Assembly (NCBI GenBank): GCA_037127315.1
Contig: JBBBDQ010001153.1
Location: forward strand, 4,831,501 to 4,895,500
Direction: 5' to 3'
DNA from: Ascarosepion bandense
Lineage: Eukaryota; Mollusca; Cephalopoda; Sepiida; Sepiidae
Length of the DNA stretch: 64,000 nucleotides
Shown: positions 23,401 through 35,400 of the stretch, in pieces
Numbering within the stretch: the stretch's first letter is position 1
Layout of the letters: every line of letters starts with the position of its first letter
Notes under the pieces: generated by a model
Seen by the model: the letters and a program-made list of their open reading frames with translations, nothing else
Databases searched by the model: none
Told to the model about the DNA's origin: nothing
Made by a program: the position numbers and the translations under genes

Positions 23401-26400
23401 TGTTATATGGACCACAGATTCTTTGTATTTTCTATGATAACCCCTTCACATAAGGTAGACAGACCGCAGCTGTTTTCTGAGAGTTGTTATCCTCATGCAC
23501 CTTTCCTTCCACATTTGTTGGAGCTGTTGTCATGTACCCTGGATAGTTTTTACATTGTAGGGTACTGCTTATACTGACCATTTCCTGTTCATATGTCTCT
23601 GGGTCACTACTTATGACATTTGCTTCATTTGCAGGCAGCAGACAATCCATCTCTTTACACTGTATGGGTGGTGGGAGTTGAAGTTGAGGTAGTGTCTGAT
23701 GAATGTTGACTTTCAGTATACGGATGTCTTGAACCTCCTCTATATATGAGATATTAGTACATTCAGGAATGCTAGTTTGTTGTCATTCTCTTTTTCCATT
23801 GTGAACTGTATTGATGATCTTATTGAGTTCACATGGTCTAGCAGCATCTGGAACTCTTCCTAGCGTAGTCAGTGTATGTAGGTATCATCATTATATCTCA
23901 ACCATAGAGTTGGCTTTAGAACTTTGGATTCTAATGCAATCCCTTCAACATATTCCATGTATATGTTATCCAATGATGGTGATAATGGTGAGCACATTGC
24001 TAAGCCTTCATCCTGATAATATATGTCTGATCCCATTCTGAAGTGTGTTGTTTGTGTGCAGAAAGTCAGCATCTCCATCAGGTTGTCTAGTGGAAAACTG
24101 GTATGTTTTCCTGGATGAGTTCGAGGCCAGTCTCTCCTTGACTACCAATAGGACCTCCACTGTGGGTACTTTGGTGAACAGATGCACCATATCCAGGCTC
24201 ATCATCTGGTTGCATTGGATGGGAGCATCTTTGATAAGTTCCACAAAATAAGCAGAGTTTTAGAGTGATCCTTGTTCTTGAGTAGGATCTGTCACAGCTG
24301 TTTTCAATCTGGGGTCTTTCTTTACCTTCCTAAGGATCACTTCCAGCCTGAGAACACTTCCCATTATTGTCCTGGTCACCAAACTCACCTGATCGCAACT
24401 GAATACTTATAGGATATTTTGAATGAAAAAATTCACTTTGCAAAACCTCAAATATGTCACTTGCAGCACTCACAAAACTTCCTGTTAATCTACTACTTCC
24501 TAATACCAGATTACAGGGATAAAATCTCTGCTTCTAATATTTGATTTATCTCATTTCTGTATTTTAGCATGCTATGACAAGATTCCACGATGCCATGAAT
24601 TCAAGCCAGAAGTCTGCAGACACTACCCTCGTTGGTCACATGAATTCTGTCCAAATTACTGTGGACTGTGCTTTAGTAAGTTTTGCCATTTTTCCTTTGT
24701 TTATTAAAAACAGTTAAATTTTAATAAGTAATTAAAACAAGGTTTATCCATAAATAAGGTAGTGCAAATTTTTTAATACATTCATTACAGATAGTAGCAA
24801 ATCTTATATGTTATTTCTTTATATATATATATCCATGAAAGAGAAGAAAAAATAATTTCAAATCTCCATTGTCTTGGGAGAAGATTCAGTAAATACTGGG
24901 GATAAAATCTGGAACCAGATTTTTATATGTAGTCCATGATTAAATATAACTTTATTATAGCAACTCCTATGATGACACTGGGTTACATTGCTGGTCTGAA
25001 GAAGAGAAATGTACAACATACACAACTTCAAACATTCAATGAACAATTTGCAAGTCAATCTTCATAGCACTGTCTAAGAAGCCAGGAGCAAATGAGTGTG
25101 AACTCCACAGAACCATCAGTTTAATGAGCCATATAACAAAACTTTGTCCGAATCCTGATGAATAGAGCAAGAAGCAGAATCAGACCAGAGATAGGACAAG
25201 AACAGTGCAGTTTCATCAAAGACACTGGAAAAAGGAATGCCATATTTATGATTAGGATGCTCTCTGAAAGGGCAATACAAATGAAGAAAGACTTATACCT
25301 GTGCTTTAATGATTGTGCGAAGGCATTTTACAAAATACACCACAAAGAATTGATGGAGATGCTCGGCAGCCTTGACATATTTGGGAAAGACTTAAGAGTA
25401 ATCAAGAATCTATACTGGCAGCAAATCGCTTGTATATGGACAGGTAATGAATTCAGCACATATACAAAGATAGAAAGGGGCATAAGTCTCTTTTCACTGG
25501 ATCTGTTCAACTTGTACAGCGAGAATATTTTGAGCACCCTAGAAGTTATGCCTGGATTTGTCATCAGAGGCCGCAATTTAAACAACCTAAGGTATGCAGA
25601 TGATACAATGCTGATAGCAGGCACAGAAAGAAAACTACAAGACCTCCTACAGAAAGTAGCTGAAGAGAGTGATAAGAAAGGACTTCAAATAAGCTGCAAG
25701 AAAACCGAATGCATGGTCATCAGTAAAATGGGCAGCTCAATATACCAATTACAGGTCAGTGATACTAGAATCAAGCAGGTACAAACATTTAAATACCTGG
25801 GTAGTGTTATAAGAGAAAATGGAAAGTGCGATACAGAGATCTGAAGACAGATTGGCATGGTGAAGGAAGCATTCCAGAAGTTGATTAAAGTATTAAGAAA
25901 CCAGACAAGTGGAAAGCCATGATCACCTACATCCTGAAGGGAAAGGGCACATAGAAGAAGAAGCCTAGCTTTAATCCTAGTGAAGCAAACTCCAACAAAC
26001 ACACCTTCACTCATTTGGTAAAAATACTCTTCAATACCACCACCAGCTTAAAAATAACTCTCCAGTCACAACTCCATAGTCTGTTTAGAAAATTTCACAT
26101 GTCTACATATGTTTATAAAAAATAATTTATAAATTAGGTACAACAGCTTAACAATATAATTGAATAAAAGTTATACATGACAAGACATAAATTCTTATCA
26201 TAAGACTTCACATCACTAAGGTTGCTAAGATTTAAGTCCTTTGTGTTACTTCTCAATTACTCATGCATAGTACATCCTCCTTCTAATTGAAGTCATTATA
26301 TAGCCTGGGTATTCTGAATATGTTAATTAGTTAATTTACATATCACTACACTTAGCTACAATTCCTTCTGTTCTTATTGAGAAACTTCAACATTTTGCTT

Positions 26401-29400
26401 AAAGGAAATACTTTACCATTTCTCTTTTACAAATCTGAAATGCCAGTATTATTCATTTTATGATTTGGGATTATTATTAAATAATACTTATGAATTGTCC
26501 ATTTCTTGGTTTGAATATGAAAAACTGAAACCATAAAAGCAAAACTGTAAATAAGAGTAAAGGAAGCATTTTATAAAGACAATCCAGTGTATTTATGTGT
26601 TAAGTCAGAAAGTAAAAAAACACTTTTGACTTACTCAACACAGAAATACTTTCTTACTTGACAAATTAGATCAATAAACATCAAAATCTCTGTGAGAATA
26701 AATCTGTAAAAAGATCAATATTTAAACAATGAATGTACCAGAAAAGTTAGTATCTTTGAGATTAAGTTTGAATTGAGGACTCTTATTAAGTAAAACTTAC
26801 AAATTAACAAAGCTCCTATCCGTTAACCACCATAGATAGTCCCTCCTGCCCCCTATCAGCACAGATCAAGCTAGTCTCTCCGAAAGCAATACACTCTCCC
26901 TCCTTGGCCTCACCCTCTCAGCTGACCACAATTAGAGCAACTACATTGAATCAATAGCTAAATCTGCTGCTAGGAAATTTGAGTAACTGTGTCAAGTCAG
27001 GAATTTTTTCTCGGCTGAATCCATCTTGCACATATACAAATCAGCCATCCACCCATGCATTGATAAACTGTTGTCATATTTGGTCAGGTGTCCCTGCTAT
27101 TCATCTTTGGGTTCTTGACAAGATCCAGAGGAGAATCGGCAATGAGATTTATCCCAACCTGGCAGCTTGACGCCAGTCACTTTCTCACTGATGGGATGTG
27201 GCTTCCCTCTATCTCTTCTACAAATATTTTCATGGCTTCTGCTCCAACAAGCTTAGCTCCCTGGTACCTCTTGTACATGAATTTACTCAAACAACCAGAC
27301 TAAGAACAAAGTCCCACCTTTTTACAGTTATAATAACTAAATGCAGCCACCCTTTTCTACTCTTTCAGCTTCTTTTCTCACACTTCCCACCTGCAGAAAT
27401 CCCTTCCATATACTTGCTTACCTGACAGCTACAATCTCCAAGAGTTTAAATGCAGCTTCAATTGCCATCTCTTATCCTCTTGACTCCCATTCTTCTTTTA
27501 TCCTTTCTCTAACGCCCCCTGTATCTTGATCTCCTTTTTCACCCTTCTTTCTCTTTGCTCTCCTCTTATGTAACCTTTTATTCTCTCCTTCTGTAGCTCC
27601 CTGTGGACTAGTGGCAGTACTACCTTGCTTGGAGTGAAAGGATTATAAAAAAAAATTATTTATTTCTAGGGATATCTTTGAGTAACTGAAAGATCATATA
27701 AAGTATGGCGCTTACTCTATTTACTTCTGCACTTTGACATCTGTTTTTTAATATACTTTTCATCTTAGCTTCTTCCAGATGCATTGATATAGCTCCTACA
27801 TGTCACCAACTACAGCAGAAAAACTGTGTAGAATTTCCTGCCTGGTCTCGTGAAAACTGTCCCAAATCATGTGGGTATTGTGGAAATGAAGGTAAATTTA
27901 GTATTTAACATCAACCTTTACTTATCATCAATTAGCAGTATAGCCTGGCGTTGCTCGGGTGTAATGAAAGCATTAAAACTAATCCATGGTCCTGGAGCTC
28001 AGACTCTTTGGACATTGACACGAAAGATTTAGTATTTAACATCAACCTTTACTTATCATCAATTAGCAGTATAGCCTGGCGTTGCTCGGGTGTAATGAAA
28101 GCATTAAAACTAATCCATGGTCCTGGAGCTCAGACTCTTTGGACATTGACACGAAAGACTAAAAAGCAAATAGTTGTTTCCAGTTAAAGTGAAACCGTAG
28201 ACTGAAAGAAAAATGAATGGATGTAAGTCAAATTTTGATTTCCTGGTATCAATATCAAATAAGTTTTTTCATTGTAAACTGAATTTTGAAGGCTAAATAA
28301 GTCCTCTGAGTAAATGTTATCATGGCTGATACTAAGAACTATAATTATATCTACTTAGAGCCAAACCTGAAGCAAAAACTAAAATAAAAGGGCTGAAAAA
28401 ATACAGACATACAGTCAGATAAACAGAAACACACACAAACATCTTGCCTTATATATATTATCAATTTTCTGCACTATTGTAAGAACTGCAACCTTGAAAC
28501 TTCTGAATATTCTTTCTTATGTCTTTGTCTATGAGTTTATCAAATTTGATTAAAATTGAACCACTCCTTCTATAACCCAATTTTTTCGATTATCGATTTT
28601 TGATATTTATCGGGGTACCTCGACTTAAAACCTAGCTAAGAACACTCGCAGATGCTTATAGTACAACTGTGTCAATTTTCAAGAAAATCGGTTCAGCCAT
28701 TTTGGAGTCTATAGGTAATGGATACACACACACACACACACACACACAGAGACACACACACACAGACACACACACAGACAAAGTTTCATTTATAAATAAG
28801 TTTAGATGTGGTAAAAAAAATTAAATTTTATTTTTATCATTGTTTTCAACCTGCACGATGTTGCCTACATTGTGAGAATAGAGGATGCCAATCCTCCTAA
28901 AGTTGTCCTCTGATGAGTAGAATATCTGTAGCCCATTGAAGAGATAGAAAGATTGAAAAGAAACTTCATCTCTTGTGGTACAAAGGCAGCCAAGAGAGTG
29001 ACATTGTGGCACAGAATTTACTAAGTAAACTTGCTGAATCAAGCTGCAGAAAAATAGAAAAAGAAAAAATTCTCATCATAAAGCTAAAGTATCTTCTAGC
29101 TGAGCTGATGTGGAAAAGTATGCCTCTTCCATAATGGCCTTAAACATGTGAAACTAGTGTGGAAAATTCTCTTAAATATTTGTTATGAAATCATGATGAG
29201 TCTGATCATATTTCTTTTTTTATTTTTTTTTTGGGCAACAGAATCATTTAAACAGAATTTAATAAATGCCAAATAAATAATCATTGGAAATCTAACCCAT
29301 CACTTAATAAATCACAGTCATAACTAATAAAACAACAGCTTTTACACAAAACTTGACTTTATTCATCAACATAGTCTCTTTCTAGGTTTATACACTAATT

Positions 29401-32400
29401 CCAACACTTCTCTAACAATTTGATGCCTTTTCTCTTTTTTCATTTGTGGCCATTTTTGATGATTTCTTCCTTCAAATGCACCAGTAATGCTATATAATAT
29501 TTGCTATTGATAGTTCTTCTTTTCTCAAGTTAATCAATGAACAAAATACCTTGTGCATCCCAAAATATAGAGCCCTACTGATGTTTGTGTCTTTGGTCAC
29601 TTTGGACAGCTTCCACCTGCTGCTGTCCACACAGTTTACTGCCAATTTGACTTCAAAGTGAAGTGGGGGATCCATGCTTCATTTATTGTTACATATCTAC
29701 ACAAAAACTTCTTCTTATTGCATTGAAACAGTTGCAAACAACACTCTGAATCATTTGCACATTGTTGTTTTTGATTGACTATGAGCAAACGCAGCACCCA
29801 CTTTGAACACATCTTTCTCATTGACAAATATTCATGCAAAATGGTGAATACACTACTTTTTAATATGTTTAACTCCTCTGCTATCTCATGTAATTTCAAT
29901 TTACAATTCGCCAAAATGTGTTTGTGGATTTATTTGGTGTTTTTGGGGATGACTGCCAATTTTGGGCAACCTGAGTGTTCAGCATCATTTGCGTCTGTAT
30001 GATCATATTTAAAGTCAGCATACTACATCTCAACTTTTGTTTCCAATAGAGCAGTGTCCAAATAACACTTATCAAGCCATTACTTTGCTTAAACTGTATT
30101 TGTTCCATCAGAAAGCAATGCTTTATCAATACACAAACTTCAGATTTTTCTGTTGTTTTGAAAATTTGCAAGAGTAGCTTCACTTAAATAACTGTTATTT
30201 GCAACCTAATAATCTGACTGGGCCCAAATTTTGTCACATTAATTATATGGATTTTTATTAGTGGTACCATCTGTATGTCAGGACTTATTGAGTGATATGT
30301 TAGCATGATAAATATCAGTTAGCAGTTATTTTTATCAAGCACAAAATAACAAAGCTTTGTTTTTAATGTTAACCTATGTTCAATTTTGATCATTTGTGTT
30401 GTTGATTTACAAAACTATTTTATGCATGTTTAGCATGTGGAAAGAATTGCAGTGATGATGCTGATCTCAATATATGGACCATGTACAAAGAACTAAATCA
30501 AACTCATTAATAGATATAATTGATCATACTATTGTTATTTTAGACAAAATAGATACAAAGTCATTAATGGCATTTTTGTGACTGAATTAGAACAAAAATT
30601 ATTTAGCAGCTTCACTAAAACTTAGAATAAAACATTAAATTTGTAAAGATCTTTTGCACTTTATTATAAACTTTCAATACTTCAAGCACCTTTTTACCTA
30701 AATTTCTTGATTTTCTTTACTTTCTAGGAAATAAAACAGAAATTGGTGATGAAGGTAAGAAAACAAAACAAAATTTTTAATCAAAATTCAAAATTATTAC
30801 AGATTCTTTCTTTAATTTTGTGATGAATCACTATCAATCCAAATATTTTTTGAATTACTGATTTAATTCTTTCTGCTACTTTTATTTTTACTAAATTTCA
30901 GTCAACCAATTCTATACCTAGAAAGAGGTGAGGATTTGTATTTTTTTGGTCCCACTCATTCTATTCAAATGTGCAACTGAAGAAGTCATAGAATTGATCA
31001 GCTAAAATATTACATTAAATTTGAATACATAAAATCATGAAATAAATTATTATTTTTATTATGGTGCAATCTTTATTCTCTATTATAGCATTAAGTTATA
31101 CACATGTGGAAGTCAACTCAAGAAATTGAAAAAAATTGTGATAAAATCAGTAAGGATGATAAAAGATTCCTGAATTATCTTTTGTTTGAGCTCACTCTTA
31201 TTTTTTTTTTTTTTTGATCTTGCTCAGATGGAAATAACTGTTTGCACCATCACAATATAAATATATTAAAATTTTTAGTACATTCTATAAAACTAGAAAT
31301 ATTTGTAAAGAGTGATAATACAAAAATGGTTTCCTGCTAAGTAAAAATTCTAATAATATACAATGGAAAATTTTAGGCCAAAACATTTCCATTTACAAAA
31401 TCCACCTAAAATCAAGTAAAAATTTGATTTAATAAAATTTTTGGCAATTATTTAATAAAAGATGAAATTTTTTAAAGAAGTTTCTAAATGCTGTACACAA
31501 TATAAAAAAGAAATGAACAGCATGTGGTATTTTCAACCTTTGCTTCTCAGTATTTGTCTGAAAATCTTTTTTTAGTTTACAGTTAAGTTCTAGTAAAAAG
31601 TACACAATTCTGACTGTTTGATTTTGGTGTAAGCATTTATTTATGATTATATCATTTTTATACATTTCAGAATTCTATGATTCACTTAATAATATTAAAA
31701 ATCCAGTCTTACAGGTTCCTAAAAAATTTAGTATTAATAAGTTTTTAAAATATTCATTATTAATAAGCTTATTAAATATACAGATGTATTGTTCTTAACT
31801 GGACACCACACTTCATGGTAATCTATCTAATCTAGTCTTATCAAATGCACCCAACAACATTGTTCAACATACACCTAATTTTAAATTGTATAGGAAGGAT
31901 TTTGAATTCCTTCTGAATTTTTAGCAAGAGTCAGTAATGTTTGATTTTACTGGTTTATCATTAGAAAACTTTTAGTAGAATGTTTATTCTTGTGATAATT
32001 AACCTCTCTTGCTTGTAATTGTTTCTTTCTCAATTTGAATTTGCAGTATACTCATGTTCCTACAAAGGAAAAAAATACCAAACTGGTGAATCATGGCAAG
32101 ATGGCTGTGAATATGAATGTTCCTGCCTTGATGCTCAAAGAGGAATGTTTTCTTGCTGGAACCGGTAAAAATTTTTGCACTTGTTTTTCCCTAGTTAATG
32201 ATATTAAAACAAAAACATGGCCATTAATACATTTTCCCTTTTATCTAATGGTTCACTTCTTGCAGTTTCATTGAACTGAAGTCAATGTAAAAATGAGAAT
32301 TTTATACTTTCACTTAATAATGATGCCACAGCACAAGATGTCGGCAATTTGGATATGCCAAACAAAATCTGTTAAATGCTTTCTTTAAGTAAAAATGCGA

Positions 32401-35400
32401 AAGTTTTCAACTTAATAAGAAAACAAAACAAATTGGGATGTGGTTGCTAATATCTGCAGTAAGAATTAATTTTATATTAATTGCATAATTTTTATTAAAA
32501 TATATTATTATAACCGTTCTACTTAATTATTAGTTATTTTTATTAATCTTTTATATGTTTAATTAATAAATTAAACTTTTATCATCACTCTGTATAGAAA
32601 ATTCAGTATCTGTAGAGTTTCATGCCATCCATGGTTTCAGGCATTGCTACTGACGTTATAACAAGAACATAAAAAAAATCCTTTCAAAAATTACTGTTTT
32701 CTACAAGCAGTAGTTTATGTATAATATCTTTAATGACCAAAGAGGAACAGGCATTGCTACTGACAATATAATAATAAAAAAAAATATCCTTTCAAAAATT
32801 ACTGTTTTCTACAAACAGTAGTTTATGTATAATATCTTTAATGACCAAAGAGGAACAGGCATTGCTACTGACATTATAATAAGAAAAAAAAACATCCTTT
32901 CAAAAATTACTGTTTTCTACAAACAGTAGTTTATGTATAATATCTTTTTTTTTGTCATGAGGTTGTAAAAAATACCAGGTTGGGAAACTGGCGCTGGATA
33001 TCCTTCTCTCAATGAGGGTGCATGGGCCTCTCTTAAGCTGTGGTAGGCAACCCCTCTAGTGATGATGTCATGATAAAAACATCCTTGGTAGTTCTAGCAA
33101 AGCATCAAATATTCAGCTACTGACAAGATTTTGAATCTCGGCCGAGGCCGCAGAATGATGATGATGATGATGATGGTTTCGGGTATCTACTAGAGATTTT
33201 GGAACATACCATTCACATATAAGGAGGAAAATACTTTATTGGTGTATTCAAACTAATTTCTTCATATTTATTGTTTAGTTCTTCATATTTCAGTTATTTC
33301 ACCATCCACCTTCCCTCAAATATCGGTTGCAGCTTGTGAAAGTGGAAAAAAGTTTAGACAAGGTTAACTATTAAATTGTTAAAGCTTCAAAAAAGATTTT
33401 AAATTATTTACATGAAGACTATTATTCACATCTTTGTTGTTGTTCTCACAACATTCCAGACATTGTATCCTGTGACCATCATCAGGTGCATGTCAATTTA
33501 GACAACCTACAGGGAATTTCAACCTAAACCATTTATTTAATCTACAGGGATATATTGTTCTCATTTCATGATGGTAGATTTATAAATATGCAAAATCAAT
33601 TGCAATGAGATAAATTTTCTCAGACAATGTGGTGAACCAACTTACCTAGCAAGTGATTCAATATAATCATTTCAGTATTTGTCTATATTTCTGAGATATA
33701 GTAGTATTTACACTATTTACATTATTTGGACTATTGTCCTCATCTTTGTTGCCATTTGTACAACATTTCAGCCATTGTACACTCCAGCCTTCTTCAGGTG
33801 CTAGAAATTTCAAACCAAACACTTTATTATGATCACTGGGGTATATCATGACTACCAAAGAGGTTTTGCACAAAGGAATGAGACTGATATACCTCAGTGA
33901 TCATAATAAAGGGTTTGGTTCAAATTTCCTAGTACCTGAAAAAGGCCAAAGTGTACAATGGCCAAAACGTTGTACAAATGGCAACAAAGATGAGAACAAT
34001 AGTCCGAATAATGTAAATAGTGTATAATAATTTCACTTCATGTCAGTGGAAATCTTGAGAATGAGAAAACAAAATGAGTTGCTATCTTGGAGGTTAGCAT
34101 CAGCCATACTAATGGAAGTAAAAATGTTTTTTAAAATGAATAAATAAAGCAGGTATGTGTTGGCATTTATTTCTTGCTTCAATTAACAACAAATTGAAGT
34201 TAATTTTTAATTTTATTTTATCAAACCTATCAGGCAAGAGTAACTAGTAGTATAGATAACTAGAAGGAACAAAGTAGGTTCAAATATCATGCTCTATGCT
34301 ATTAGTTTAGAGGTGTGGGTGATGTAATAATTAACAGGAGGAATGGAATTAATGAACCAAGTTCAAATCCAGATTGGAATAGTTTGAGTTCACTTGACAT
34401 GAATATCCTTCTAAAATGCATGAAATCCTTTCTTACCCTTGGTATTTACTGTAAGGCAGTCTATCTTAAGCATCAGGTTAGTACACCATTTCTCTAAAAT
34501 TTCACTTGATACTGAAACCACAGTATTATTAATTTTTTAGGATGTGGCATTATGTTCTATAAAGAGTCTGAAAAAATAAAGACAGCAGTTAGATTGTCAG
34601 TTACTGACATAAAAAAACAACATGACAGAAATGAGTTCTAATTGGAAATTAGGATATTTACACATAAAAATTAGTAAGTTTGTAGCTTAATAGGGAAAAG
34701 ATCATTATTTTACACAATGAATATAATCTTCTTTGTTAATGCACTTAATTCAGGATAGAATATTAATGTCATAATGTCATGTTTCTATATATAATAAGTG
34801 TTAAGTATCAGAAACAGAGAATAAGAGCATGGAACTCAAAATGGCCTCCATTTACACAATTTGTTCTTTCTTTTCACCAGACCACTTCCTTCTTATGATA
34901 ATAGAGTTATGTCACTTGCATTATCAAGGTTACATCATATATTGTACAGACTTTATACATTAAAAATTTCAGATCAATATCTAATATATATAGACTTACT
35001 GTAAATTTGAAGCCCCATTTTCATTTTTGTTATAGGTTTATTTTCTTGTATATTAAAGTGTTTTCTTAGCCCAACACTCCTTAAGCTTCTTGGCTGACAC
35101 ACACAACTACTCCATCCCACAAAAAAAATAATCAAATTCAATACAACTCACTGCAGTTGTAATGGTTGTCAAGAAAATCTTATCAACCAGTGCTACACAA
35201 TGAATGATCATGTTTACTAAACTTAACTTATTTTGACACAAAGTTACAAATATGTGTTACCCACTGAGGATCTAACTGACTATTGTTGTATTATTCTTCA
35301 AAAATAACTTGTTATACAGTCAAGCATCCTTCTTTATATTGTCTAAACTTAACTGGTGTACCATCATAACTACAAAGCAATCAGGGAGGCGTCAACATAC

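Noticed and set aside
24568..24675. Reading the ShKT exons as toxin genes
   Set aside because: ShKT is a common extracellular domain. Here it is embedded by splicing in a large multidomain protein with vWA and VWC modules, so a toxin call is not supported.
25328..25624. Minus-strand frame of 98 codons
   Set aside because: It is the antisense shadow of the RTE-like reverse transcriptase at 25158-25844.
27850..28187. Two nearly identical small frames suggesting a duplicated gene
   Set aside because: They arise from the 131-base tandem duplication of retroposon sequence after the ShKT exon.
32035..32274. A complete 79-codon gene
   Set aside because: Only 32047-32164 has VWC character, read in a different frame from this ATG, and it ends in a GT donor. 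The rest is intron.
32638..32950. CRISPR-like array
   Set aside because: The units are direct 109-base tandem repeats without unique spacers, and the DNA is clearly animal.
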